DNA from: Pratylenchus scribneri
Taxonomy: Eukaryota; Nematoda; Chromadorea; Rhabditida; Pratylenchidae
Direction of reading: 5' to 3'
Length of the DNA: 64,000 nt
Assembly: GCA_030063045.1 (NCBI GenBank)
Contig: JAQSEB010000111.1
Location: forward strand, 930,001 to 994,000
The translations under genes were made by a program, and so were the position numbers. The number at the start of each line of letters is the position of its first letter. Within the stretch, counting starts at the first letter, position 1. This document shows, in pieces, positions 11,854 to 23,840 of the stretch. Below the pieces are notes generated by a model. It had not been told where the DNA came from. It made no database searches and saw nothing but the letters and a program-made list of their open reading frames with translations.

Positions 11854-14675
11854 TTAAAAATTGGCCTGAAAATCGATAAGTGCCGGAAATTTGCCATCAT
11901 CATCAGACAAAATTGGCGAAAAATCTGTGGAATCCGGTGTAATCAAATACGAAACTAATTCATTTGGGCCATAATTTCGATCGCATATTTTTGTTATTTT
12001 TTCCAATTTTTTCCATTCTTTTTTGATCACATTTTCCATATTTTTTTCTATTTCATTTATTAATTTGTCTAACTCATCGGATTTTAATTCTTTGAGCATT
12101 TTTATTGTAATTTTATTGCCAATAAATTTATTCATTTCATTTTCATATTCTTCCTTCTTTTGCACTATTTTGCAATTTATTTTTAAATAATCAAATGCTC
12201 CCTGGGCTGATAATCTTTCTTCTGGATCTTTGTCCAATAAATTCTAAATTTTTCATTAAAATAATTCATTTTTTGAATTAATTTTTAACCGTTATAAGCA
12301 CAAATATTGGCGGATATTTGGATCGAATTTTCAAAATTTGAACATATATAAATATTTCTTCATCTTTTCCAAAGGGTTTGTCCATTTTCCTAATGAATTC
12401 ACCAATTTTTTCAATTGTTTCTGATTCATTTCCGAATTTATATATTTTACTGATTTTATCCAAATCAATTGCCTGCAATTTTTAATATATTTTTAAATAA
12501 ATTAATTGAATAAAATGACAATTTCTTTTTGACTTTTTTCCGGATATTCGTGCACCAAAAGTAAATTGTAAATGAGCATCCCAAATTCCCACATATCCGA
12601 TTTTGTTGTTGCCATTGGCTTAAAAATATTTGTAATTTGTAAATTAATTAAAAATTCACAATAAAAGATTTGAAATTTTTGGCACCAAAAAACATGTCAA
12701 AATAATTTCTCATGTCCATTTCCGGTGGCATTATATGTGCCGTAGAAGTCACTTTTTTCAATTGAATACCATCTACTTCACTCTGCTGACTTTTACTACT
12801 TTTACTGCTGCCTGGCTCATCGTTTGACTGTGGGTTTTGTTGATAAAAATGGGCGCCGCCAAAATCGATCACTTTAAGGATTTCATCCATAATTTGGCCT
12901 TCATTAGAATCCGTATGAATTTTTGGCTTAACAAAGATCATATTTTGCGGCTTCAAATCCATATGAATGAGTTCTAATTGAATTAAAAATTATTTAAATT
13001 TTATATTTAGGAAATTTGTGAATACTTTTATGAAGTTGAATGAATGGTTCGATGCCTGTGGCCAAAAATTCCATAAATTCTTTCTCATCAATTTCAGGTT
13101 TTTCAATTTTTTCATCTTCAATTTCAACTTTATTAATAAATTTTTCGACAAAGGCATCCAAATAATTATTTCCTCCCAAATCCCAATTCCAGAATGACCA
13201 CATATAAATAGTCGCTACTTTCATATATTTTTCCTCTAAAAATGTAAATAATAATAATTTATTATAATAATATTACCCGTCGTATAGCTTTATAATTTGT
13301 TCGGAATTGAAATTCTTCTTCTCTTTTATTTTCTTCAAATTTTCGACTTCTTTTTTTGGGTCATCCATTATTTGATCATCGCTAATTTTGTCCAACTCAT
13401 TTTTGTCACTTTGTATTGTTCCTCTGCCAACCAATTTCACAGCAACATGTTCCCATTTTTGGTTTTTCCCCTCTTCATTTTTTAAAACAGCCATTGTAAA
13501 GCTGCAATTTTTCGAATTTAAATAAGTTTAATTATTTATTTTTACAGTTTTTTTTGGCTTATTTATTGTTTCATTTTTATTTAATTTTTATTTCTAATAT
13601 GAATAAAAAATTTATTTTAACCCCCTTTTAATTTTTTCAATTCCTAAATTCATATATATTTTTTTGGTAAATATCCATATTACTAAATGTATAACTCTAA
13701 AATGATTTTAATTTAACCCTCCCTATATTCATTTAATATTAATTTAAAATGCATCGAAATTGAATAGAAAAAGTTTAAATTTTTATAATTCAACAAAATT
13801 CCCGTTTCGATTTTTTCTAATTATTTTGCAATAATTGTGTTGCTGCCTTGTTGGAATGCAACAGCTGCTTGCGATACAATCTATCCATTATTTATATCTA
13901 ATTTGTTCTATGAATGGAATGGCTTAATCTCTCTTTCTCTATTAATTCAAAATATATTATAAGGCAATTCTTTATAAACCTTTGCAAATTTTCCTTCAGC
14001 AAAATGCCCTTCATCAATTGCCACTTTCACTGTCAATGTCAATTCCTTTGATGAAATATCCGAAATGAATCTGATAATTTTCAATGTTTTAATTTTATTT
14101 AATTTAAATAAAAAATACCTAATCTTTTCCATCTTGTCTCGATTCTTAGAATCGCAAAAGGGGTCTCTCTTCAAAGGAGAAAATAATGTCAGTTGAGATG
14201 ATTTATGTCGTGGGCTCAATTTCGAAAGATTCATAGAAGAAAAAGTGCTCCGGAGAAAATTACGAATAGGCGATGTACTAAATATTTTAGAAGGCGATGA
14301 AGGCTCCGAATGACGCCGTTGAAGATGTGTCGATGGTGAGCCAATAGAGCTACTGGATGGCGAAAATGGAGGAGGGAAGGATGACGGTTTGAATTCATGC
14401 AATACATCCATTTCACTTTGAAATTGAACTTTTTTCGGTGAATCTTTGGATGTGGAACCGCGCCGAAATGAAATGGGTATTGTGTAAGGCGATGAAGGCG
14501 CTGAATGATGCCGTTGAAGATGTGTTGATGAGGATGAGGTTGAGGATGAGGCAGTGGCTTTCTTTGATGAAATTGGGGATGATTGTGGAGATAGCAATTT
14601 TAGGGATTTCGGTTTCATGGCAGATGTGAATATTTGTGTTAAAATTAAAAATATTAAAATAAAATTGAGCATCAT
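11854..14675 (-). pseudogene. Signal-peptide protein-kinase-like gene, array copy 1 (frameshifted)
   Basis: Exon 1 (14119-14675) encodes a signal peptide (MMLNFILIFLILTQIFTSA) and a Ser/Pro/Arg-rich linker with RHHSAP and RRHSEP motifs. Then come a glycine loop (GHFAEGKFAK, exon 13980-14070), a VAVKLVG lysine strand (exon 3, about 13277-13501), catalytic loop HMDLKPQN, DFGGAH, MPPEM, SDMWEFGMLIYNLL and DKDPEERLSA in later exons to the stop at 11854. So all kinase landmarks are recognisable, with HMD replacing HRD. Lesions: a 7-bp duplication (13174-13187) shifts frame inside exon 4, and the exon 2/3 junction leaves the VAVK region out of phase by one base, next to an A6 run (13478-13483). Probably a pseudogene, unless these are assembly errors. 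Confidence 0.62.
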
Positions 14676-16044
14676 TCTACCTTAAAAAGAGATAATTTGA
14701 TTAAAATTTGATTATAAAATTTGAAATGAAATAAAAAAATGCTTTGTTTTGTAATAGTTTTTGTTGACGGTTAGGCATTTGATGAGATTTATTTTCCAGC
14801 TTTCCTTTTACCTAACTGTACAATATAAATAAATAGACAAAAGAATGACCCGCCGGATTCGGTATCCGTTACTCAAATAATTGTTTTTTTGATAAAAACT
14901 TAGTTGTAGAAAAATTAATATTTTTAATTTCATAAATTAAGGGCCAAATCAGACCCCATTGTAAATATTATTATGATAATAATAATATAATCCTTCATAA
15001 GCCTAATAAATTCTAATATTTCCTTACCAGAATATGGCCTTATAAAATTATGTCGCAAAGAAACTAAGCTTTTATGGCAAAAAGATTAATTTTTATGACT
15101 AAAATTTCTGATTAAAAAAATAAATTATAAAAAAATGAATTATTTTGAGGGAAAAAGTAATATAGGTATTAGGTATCTATTTTTCACTTGGCTTTAAAAG
15201 GAATATAATTTATAATTGATCAATTGGAAAGAATAACAAATGATGTCGTCTGTGTCTGGGAAATTCCTTTGTTTGGCCAAGTCCTTGGCCAAAATAGAGG
15301 GAAATATTATTGGCTTTTGGGGCAAAATGCGCGCTCGATATCCCTTGCTCTCCTCAGTCCTCACTCACTTCCTCAATCCAAATTCTCAATTCACTTCCCT
15401 TTCCCTTCATCAAATGCCCATTTTCAGTTCTAATGGAAATGTCGCTATCCCCCAAAATGCATTGAATTCAAATCACCCCCAAAATGGGCGACTATTGTCT
15501 CATCAACTACCAAAATAGTCAAGGGGCTCACCAAAAATTGAGGCCATGGACCTTCTATTGATTTTATGAAGAGAAATGTAGTGCCATTCCGCTAGTATTT
15601 TCATTTAATCTGATCATTTCATATCTCTGAACCGGTCCAAAGTATTGTTCCTCATTTGTCAAATGATTCGAAGATGTCATTATAGATTGGAAAGAAATAC
15701 CGAACAAGATCACGGTCGAGAATCTCGTTTGGCTCTCGGACCGAGATCTCTAAAAATCTCAGCGAGACTTATATCGTCCAATCTCTAGATGGCATCGTAT
15801 GTTGCGATTTTGGGTCTTGTTCTGATTTTGAGAGAGTTTAGTGCGTGTCAGTGTCGTGCGGATTGAGCCTTGGGAAAATATAAAACATACAGTGACCACA
15901 AAGCCAGAGTTGGAGTTAAAAATCATTGTTCCGGATTCCGGAGCATGACTGTGTATTTTTCTACAAAAAAAAAACAGATATAGGCGATTATTCCATATGA
16001 CAAAATACCCTATTCCGTTTTAGAGCTAGTTTCATCTAAATTAC
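14676..16044. other. Intergenic part of the kinase array, unit 1/2 boundary
   Basis: No supported gene. The block 15240-15620 (GGGCAAAATGCGCGCTCG and flanks) recurs in diverged form at about 19480-19750 and 22400-22680, upstream of array copies 2 and 3. The frames there are therefore shared repeat-unit DNA, not independent genes. Confidence 0.5.
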
Positions 16045-16280
16045 TAAGCATATGATGACGGCAAATTGGGTGGATTTTTAATTTTACAAGAAAATTATAT
16101 GATGAATAATTCACCAGAACAAAGCAATGAATTGTGCGCAATTGGGCATCGAAATTTGCAATGAGTTTAGTAGAAAAAATGCAATTATCAGAATAATTTT
16201 AATTCCTTTTAAAATAATAAGGAAATGAAAATGATGCATTCAAATTGTGCCAAATTTTGTGGAAATGGAAGGAAATAATG
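16045..16280 (+). pseudogene. Decayed ShKT-like gene, array copy 2
   Basis: Nucleotide similarity to 11355-11591 is obvious (a GATGACGGCAAATTG block, an AACAAAGCAATGAATTGTGC block, and CAAATTGTGCCAAATTTTGT). Stop codons and a lost acceptor break the frame. The order relative to the kinase gene is the same as in copy 1. Confidence 0.6.
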
Positions 16281-16455
16281 GGCTTTGTTTGAAAAGCAAC
16301 CAAAAAATGTTTTTTTTTTTAAATTTTACTTGTATGAAAACAAGATTAAGATTTTAATAGAATTTAAAATATGAAAATGTTGCACAACAATTGAATGACA
16401 TTTATTAAAATAAATGCTGAAAAATTCATTCATTTTATAGAATGATTTTTTTTGT

Positions 16456-19196
16456 TCAGACAAAAATCGGCGGAGGATGTTGTGAAATTTGTTCTGCTGG
16501 GGAATAACTTTGATCGCATATTTTTGCTATTCCGTTGAATTTGTCTATTGTCTTTTTAATATTTTCATCATTCAATTCCAATTTTATATTATATTTTTCC
16601 GCCATTTTCGCTAAATATTTTGAATTTTCGAGCATTTTTATTGTAATTTTTCCAATAAATTTATCAACAAATTCTTCTTCAATTTTTATTTTGCATTCCA
16701 TTTTCAATAAATAATGAAATGCTCCCGGGGCCGATAATCGTTCCTTCGGATTTTTGTCCAATAAATTCTAAATTTCAATTAAAATAATTCATTTTTTGAA
16801 ATTATTTTTGACCGTGACAAGCACAAATATCCACGGATATTTGGATCGAATATTCAAAATAAAAGCATATGCCAAAATTTCAGCCTCTTTTTTTATTGGA
16901 GGATAGACCATTACAATGAATTTATGAATATCTTCAAAGTTTTCCACTTCATTCCCAAATTGATATATTTTATTGATGGCCACCAAAATTGACTAAAAAA
17001 TTTTCAAATAATTTTATATTGAATATTTATTGTAATTACAATTATTTCTTTTTGACTTTTTTCCGGATATTCATGTACCAAAAGTAAATTATAAATTAGA
17101 ATGCCAAATTCCCACATATCTGATTTTGTTGTGGCCGTTGGCTGAAAATATGTTGAAAAAATTTAGTAAATTATTTTAAATATTTACATTGAAATCCATT
17201 TCGACAATATCATCATCTTCTTCTTCTTCATTATCATTATAATGCATATAAAAATGATGTTTTTGGTCCATTTCAGGAGGCATTATATAAACTGTAGAAG
17301 TCACTTTTTTGTTTTTCATTTCAATGCCTTCTATATGAATAGGGTCTTTGCCACTTTTACGGTTAGGACTTGAATCATTCAATAATTGGTTTTGTTGGAA
17401 AAAATGAGCGCCACCAAAATCGATCACTTTTAGGACTTTATTTTTTCCGCCAAAAATGCCACCATTTTCGGTCACATAAATCATATTTTGTGGCTTCAAA
17501 TCCATATGAATGAGTACTAAAATTATTTAAATTAATATTTCGGAAATTTGTAAAACTTTTATGAATTTCGATGAATGGTTCGATGCCTTTGGCCATAAAT
17601 TTCATTAGCTTTTCCTCATCAGTTTTAGATTTATTTATAAATGTTTTGATAAATTCGTCCAAATAATTATTCCCTCCTAATTCCAGTATAATTGCATATT
17701 TATATTCATGTTCATATTTTTTGTGATCTTCTTCATTCAGGTAAAATAATTCTCCACTAAATATTTAAACATAATTAAAAAATATTAATTTTTAAATTAC
17801 CCATCATATAGCTTTATAACATGTTTTCTCTGGTCTTTTTTGGTGTAAGTCTCTTTTATCATTTTCAAATTGTTTATTTCCTTTTTCGGATCGTCCAATA
17901 AATCTTTATCGGTCATTCTTTTTTCAAAATCCGTGGGACTTTGAATTGTTCCTCTGCCAACCAATTTCACTCCAACGCATTTCCATTCCCTTTTTTGTTG
18001 AAAACAACCATTGAAAAGCTGTAATTTATTTATGTTTTTTCTAAATTAGTTCTTTTCAGTGTCCACCGTTTCATCGTCTACCATTTTGATTAGTCCAAAT
18101 ATTTAAAATCCGTTTTTCGGTTTTTGAAAAAAAGGTCTTCGTTCCGTTTTCTCTTATTTTCGGTAAGTTCAAAATTCCCAATTTTGGTTTTATTTAAATT
18201 CCATCTTTTTTTTTTCTGAAAACCGAAACTGATTTTGGACTATCTAATTTTGACGAGCGAAATGCTAGAAGCATATAATTTTAAACTTTTAATTTTCTAA
18301 TTAGTCAAAAAAAATTTATTTATCCTTCTTCCTTTATTTAATCCCCCTAAAAAATGTGGAAATTTATATACCTTTGCCCATTTGCCTCCAGCAAAATTGC
18401 CTTCATTAATTGCCACTTTCACTGTCAATTCCTTTGATGAAATATCCGATTTGAATCTGAATAAATAATATTCAATTTAATTTTTTACCTAATTTAAATA
18501 AATAAATTATTACGTAAAATCTTTCATCCTTCTTCGATTCCGATAGTCACAATCGCAATTAGGGACTGCCTTTTTTGTTTTATTACTCCATAAAGAAGAA
18601 CTTAAAATGGCAAATGGCTTGGGTCCATGAAATTTGACCACTTCCACAGATTTTGTTCCACTGCTCGATGGATCACGTTGAATTTGCCCAAGAGGCGATG
18701 CTGGCAAAGAATATCGCCGTTTATGATGACGTGTCGATGATGATGAGGGAATGCGTTTCGATGGAGTAAATGAATGTTGCGGTGTGAATTCATGCAATGT
18801 GTCCAATTCTCCAGATTTTGGACCACGTTGTAATTGAATATTTTTGGAAGAATTTCTTGAGAACACGCGAGAAATTGACCGCCGAGGTGAATCCAAAAAT
18901 GCCGTCCATGAATTTCGTCGTTGATGATTTGGTGAGGAAATGGCCCTCGATGGGGTTCCGAAATTTGATCCACTAGATAATCGTCTTTCTGAAGAATTCC
19001 TTGACGAAATGCTCGGCGAACTGTTCCTCCGATTTGGTGAATTCAATAATGCGGTTAGTGAATATTTTCGTTGATGATTTGGCGATGAGGAGTTAATGAT
19101 TCTCGATGGAGATGGGGAAAATGTAATTGGCGGCGGCAAAAACATGGCGGATGAGGTACTTTGGGTTAAAAATAATAAAATAAAAATGAGCATCAT
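16456..19196 (-). CDS. Signal-peptide protein-kinase-like protein, array copy 2 (best preserved)
   Basis: Exon 1 (18514-19196) has a signal peptide (MMLIFILLFLTQSTSSA) and a long Ser/Arg/Pro linker with repeated basic-Ser motifs (HQRKYSL, RRNSSP, HQRRNSW, RRYSLP). The kinase domain follows: GNFAGGKWAK loop (18372-18456), VGVKLVGRG with the candidate ATP lysine and KKEINNLK helix C Glu (17801-18019), ILELGGNNYLDEF hinge, ILIHMDLKPQN catalytic loop with Asp, Lys and Asn kept, VIDFGGAHF, IMPPEMD, TTKSDMWEFGILIYNLL, and NLLDKNPKERLSAPGAF near the C-terminus. Catalytic residues look intact, so activity is possible. As in copy 1, the exon 2/3 junction is one base out of phase with the VGVK strand, so an unseen microexon, unusual splice or real lesion must be considered. 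Secretion plus kinase motifs suggests an extracellular or host-directed kinase, by inference. Confidence 0.65.
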
Positions 19197-20344
19197 TCAA
19201 TCTAATAAAGGGGCAAATATTATTAATAGTAAGATTAATTTTAAAATTTAGAGCAATAAAAAATTCATTTCATTGTAGAGGCATTTAGTATTTTAGTGGA
19301 ATTTTATTATTTGGTTTCTTTAAGGTCAGCAAAATCATTATTTTTGTTTTATTTGTTAGAATATATATTAAATATTTAATTATGTTTTAAATGGAATATT
19401 CAGAGAAAATTTATAAATTAATCAATGCTAGGACATGAATAAACACCATATGAAAAATAAAAAAAATGAAGTCAACTGAAGTGGCGCCGGGAAAGCCAGA
19501 TCCGGGCAAAAAGTCTGGCAAATATTGCTGGATTTTTTCTGCAAAATGCGCACTACCCCCATTCCTCTTCTCATTCTCATTCCCTTCATTCAATCGGCCA
19601 ATAGTGAAATGCGCCTCCATATAAATCCAGACAATTGACTATCTGAAATTGGGTGAAATGCACAGCGCAGCGCTTGAAGGCACTCTCGATTCGATGCTCG
19701 AACCACTCGTAACGGTATCCAGTGCCCATGTGCCACGACATTTAACATAAATGCTTGAAAAGCATCGATCAGGAATTATGAAAAGCGGAAAATAATAACT
19801 CCGCTACTTGTAATTCAATTCCGATAGCAATTCTAAATAATTCGAATCCTTAATATTATCATTTTTTTTGCCTTAAAATTCGTTTTTTACGGGGAATCTG
19901 GTCGTACAATACTGGCATCCATTTTATCATAACTTGCCATATCTTTTAGTAAGATATTTGACCTCTAAAAAATTCCACCTGATTTGGTTTAGGTCGGGAA
20001 GGAAACTAGGTACCAAATAAGGAGATCAGGTCAAAATTTGTTGCCTGGTGGAATAGAAAAGGTATGAATTGGAACTTGTAATTGTAGGAGATGTGAATAT
20101 ATTGGGGCTGGGATATGGAATATGGTAGGTAGGATTTGATGAATGAAAATATGTGACAAGAAATAAGCAGTGGAGGATTAGGCAAAATACTAAATCACAT
20201 ATCATTTTTGATCAAAATTCGAATCGGGCGTCTTGTTTGGCCACCACTTTCGTGTTAATTTTCTCACCATATTTATGACCTGATTACACAACACAAAAAA
20301 GTCAGAGAAAACAACCAATTTGTCGACATCATCTTGGTCACATT
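19197..20344. other. Intergenic part of the kinase array, unit 2/3 boundary
   Basis: No gene supported. It contains array-unit repeats: the AAAATGCGCACT block near 19545, ATGCTCGAACCACTCG near 19698, and TAGGATTTGATGAATGAAAA near 20130. All have counterparts at 22440-23000. Confidence 0.5.
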
Positions 20345-20465
20345 TGATGAGGCCAGAAAATTGGATAATTTGAATAGAAATAAGTTTAATTCATTTTTAG
20401 AATTATAAAGAAATGATGCACGCAAATTGTGCCGAATTTTTTTTTGGAATAGACAGGAAATACTT
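20345..20465 (+). pseudogene. ShKT-like gene fragment, array copy 3
   Basis: A GATGAGGCCAGAAAA block and AATTATAAAGAAATGATGCA...AATTGTGCCGAATTTT match the last two exons of copy 1. The rest of the gene is missing, and the final Cys region is broken by a T run. Confidence 0.6.
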
Positions 20466-20713
20466 GGCAGAAAATAGTGATCATATATCATAGAAATTTA
20501 TCCGAAATACAATTAAATTTCAAAATTTTCTCAAATAAAAAATATAAACGAATTTTTTAATAAAGGAATAGTAAATGAATTTTTAATCATTTGAATTGCA
20601 ATAAATATTGCACAATAATTTTAAAATTATGCTTTAAACATTCGTTTTATAAAAATGATTTTTTGGCAACCGGAAAATTGGCAGCCAAATTCTGTTTGTA
20701 AATCCGGAATAAT

Positions 20714-22087
20714 TTAATGAGCGCCGATTTCCCAATGATTAATTTTCCACAAACCCATTTCTTTTCCATCAACATTATCTTCAGATTCCGACAAAATTGC
20801 ATTTTTTAAGGAAACCGCCGGTGAATATGAAATCCATTCCCCTAGGGCATAACTTCGACTGCACATTGTTGGTATATTTTCCATTGTATTCCAACCATCA
20901 TTAATCATATTTTTCATATTTTCTTCACCTTCTTTTACTAGTTCCACTAAATATTCGTATTTTTCAAGCATTTCTATTGTAATTTTGCCAATAAATTTAT
21001 TCATTGCTATTTCCATTCTGCATTCACCTTTCAAATAATAAAAAGCCCCATGAGCCGATAATCGTTTTGCTGGATCTTTTTCCAATAAATTCTAAATTTT
21101 ATTAAAATATAATTCATTAAATTTTTGAAATTATTTTTGACTGTGATAAGCAGAAATAGGCGAGGATATTTGGATCGAATTTTCAAAATTTGAATATATG
21201 TTGGAATTTCATCATCTTCTTTTATTCGATATAATGTCATATTATTTATGAATTCATGAATATCTTCAAATGTTTTCGCTTCATTTCCGAATTTATATAT
21301 TTTATTAATGTTTTCCAAAAATCTTGACTGAAATTTTATATACATTTTTGTTATAATTTAGTTGGATAAAATTATTTACAATTTCATCACTTTTTTCCGG
21401 ATATTCGCGCACCAAAAGTAAATTGTAAATTAACATACCAAATTCCCACATATCTGATTTTGTTGTTGCCGTTGGCTGAAAATTATTCTGATTATAATTT
21501 TGCAAAATAATTATTAAAATTTAACAATAAATTTCCTGTCCACTTCATCAGGATGCATATTATGATAATGAAAACTGTCCATTTCAGGAGGCATTATGTG
21601 TAATGTAGAAGTCACTTTTTTCAGTTTAATGCCTTCCATTCCATAATGACCTTTGCAACTTTTCTCGTTACTTTTTCTATTATTTCGATCATTCGATTTG
21701 TTTTGTTCAAATAAATGAGCACCGCCAAAATCAATTACCTTGAGGATTTTTTTGACATTTTTTCCACTTTTTTCGGTTACATAAATCATATTTTGTGGTT
21801 TAAAATCCATATGAATGAGTACTACAAATAATATAAAAGTTTTTAGGAAACGAATATTACCTTTATGAATTTCGATGAATGGTTCGATGCCTGTGGCCAA
21901 AAATTCCATAATCTCTTTCTCATCAATTTTAGCTTTGTTAATTTTTTCCTCATCAATTTTAGGTTTGTTTACAATTGTTTTGATAAATTCGTCCAAATAA
22001 TTATTCTCTCCCAATTCCAGAATAATTCCATATTTATATTCGTTTTTATTTTTATCATCTTCATTTGAGTAAAGTATTTCCCCACTA
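20714..22087 (-). pseudogene. Protein-kinase-like gene, array copy 3, missing 5' exons
   Basis: The first recognisable exon begins after an acceptor near 22087 (GEILYSNEDD..., then IILELGENNYLDEF) and corresponds to exon 4 of the paralogues. Downstream are HMDFKPQN (Phe replacing Leu), VIDFGGAHLF, HIMPPEMD, TTKSDMWEFGMLIYNLLLV, KIYKFGNE and EKDPAKRLSAHGAF, ending at 20714. Signal peptide, Ser-rich linker, glycine loop and VAVK lysine are all absent: 22088-22320 has no similarity to exons 1-3. Without an N-lobe it cannot be a normal kinase; most likely a 5'-truncated pseudogene left by the tandem duplication. Confidence 0.65.
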
Positions 22088-23505
22088 TAAATTAAAAAAT
22101 AGTTTTATTAAATAATGGGAAATATTTAATTTAATTTGGTTAAAAAAAACACTATTGAAAATGGCGAAAAGAATATAAAATCTCGCAAAAACTTTTACCA
22201 CTTGGCCATAACACATAACTAGATACTAGATGTTAGGACTTAGTGCTAGATTTAGGGTCAGGCATTTTTGATCCAATTGCCGAGTTTTTGAAAATTTGTG
22301 CCTGATTTTCTGAGTTTTTAGATCCAGAGTTTTGGAGATATCAATCCCGCGAGAAAATAATAATCAATATTAGGGCATGATCCACAACCACAAGAGGAAA
22401 TCAATTGATTTTTGCCAGAGGACCCGGGCAAAATGGAGTAAATTGGGCAAAATGCGCACTCGCTCCACTTGTTCCGCTCGCATCCCCTTCTCCGCTTCAT
22501 TCAATTGGCCATTAATAAAATACGCCTTCCATAATGCCTTGTGGGGATATATGATATCTACTTATGCCAACCATCCACACAGGTGACTGACTGTCTGAAA
22601 ATGAGTGAAATGCAGCGCAGTGCTTGATGACAATCTCGATGCGATGCTCGAACCGCTCGCTACGGTTTACAAACAATGCCTAAATGCCTTGTGCCACAAC
22701 ACTCAAAGTAGACACAACTGAAAACGATGGATTAAAAACTAACGGAAAATAAATCCGTTATTTTATTATTCCGTTCCTGAGTGTTCATTTCACGGAATAA
22801 TGCAGAATAAAGAAAGTGTCAAGAAAAAGACAATCCTAATAAAGAATCAGCATTATTCTTTTTTCCCGATTTTTTTGCCTTTGAAGGCTATATGTGAGAT
22901 TGGGGCTGGAATATGAATTATTCAATATTCAATATGGTAGGATTTGATGGATGAAAATATATGACTGGAAAAGAATTAGGCAAAATACTAAATCACAGAT
23001 CAGCTTTTATCGGAATTCGAATCATCGATTGCCTTGTATGACCATTGGCCACCCGTTTTCGTGCCTCTTCTTCACATAACACAAAACGTCAAAGAAAACA
23101 AACACTTTGCCTGATGATATCAACATAAAAAAATTAGGGGGTATTTTTTAGGATTGAAAAAGATTTATGATTTCCCAACTAAATATAGGTTGTGCCCAAA
23201 AGGGCAACGGAATGGGTGCTGTGTACGGTTTGGCATTCGTAGTGTGGATTTTTCAGTCAAAAATTTATACTCTGGCTTTATGTTGTAGATGATAATTTAT
23301 ACTTTCCTTTAAAAATATAAATAAAATAAATAGGTAATCAATAATGGAAAAACCGCACCGCGCTCGCCATCACATCAAAGATTTATATTAAATAATAATT
23401 ATTATTAGTAAAAATATTGTTAAGCAAAAAAATAATTTTAAAATAATTTAGAAGATTTAATTCGAAAAATTACGGAACAGGGATAAATCTAAATCGAATT
23501 GAAAT
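22088..23505. other. Distal array-unit DNA and intergenic region
   Basis: 22320-23120 repeats the block found upstream of the other kinase copies (AAAATGCGCACTCG, ATGCTCGAACCGCTCG, GGCAAAATACTAAATCAC), marking the far edge of the third unit. Past about 23120 nothing was recognised. Short frames here have no coding support. Confidence 0.5.
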
Positions 23506-23682
23506 ATGCGTAATTTTAGTAGTGGAAAGGGATTTTGGATCACTGGAATTGTGACAACCGGAATAGTTGCATACACTTTGGCATTTTTGGACAACAAAAA
23601 GAGAATTGCAGCAGAAAAGACATCAAGAACTAGGACAACAACGAATTCGGCTGCACCCGAAAAATTCAGAAAATTTGGATAA
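23506..23682 (+). CDS. Small single-pass membrane protein, 58 aa
   Basis: A 58-codon intronless frame, MRNFSSGKGFWITGIVTTGI then VAYTLAFLDNKKR and a basic, Thr-rich tail ending KFRKFG. One clear transmembrane helix (FWITGIVTTGIVAYTLAF) is followed by positive residues. Two overlapping AATAAA signals lie 56 bp after the stop, and a TTTAG acceptor-like site stands upstream. The basic N-terminus and short single helix would suit a small mitochondrial inner-membrane or respiratory accessory protein, but I cannot name a family. It is easily missed because of its size. Confidence 0.5.
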   Translation: MRNFSSGKGFWITGIVTTGIVAYTLAFLDNKKRIAAEKTSRTRTTTNSAAPEKFRKFG

Positions 23683-23737
23683 TACATTTTTTGTTTTGCT
23701 CAATTTGCATTGATAAATCAGTTTATTTTATATTTCT

Positions 23738-23747
23738 AATAAATAAA
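23738..23747 (+). terminator. Overlapping polyadenylation signals
   Basis: AATAAATAAA 56 bp after the stop of the 58-aa membrane protein. Confidence 0.6.
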
Positions 23748-23840
23748 GTTTAATTTAATTTATTATTTGTAAAATTGTTTATTCGATTCAATCGAGCGAA
23801 GATATTTTTAAATTTTGAAATGTTTCATATTCCATAAAAA

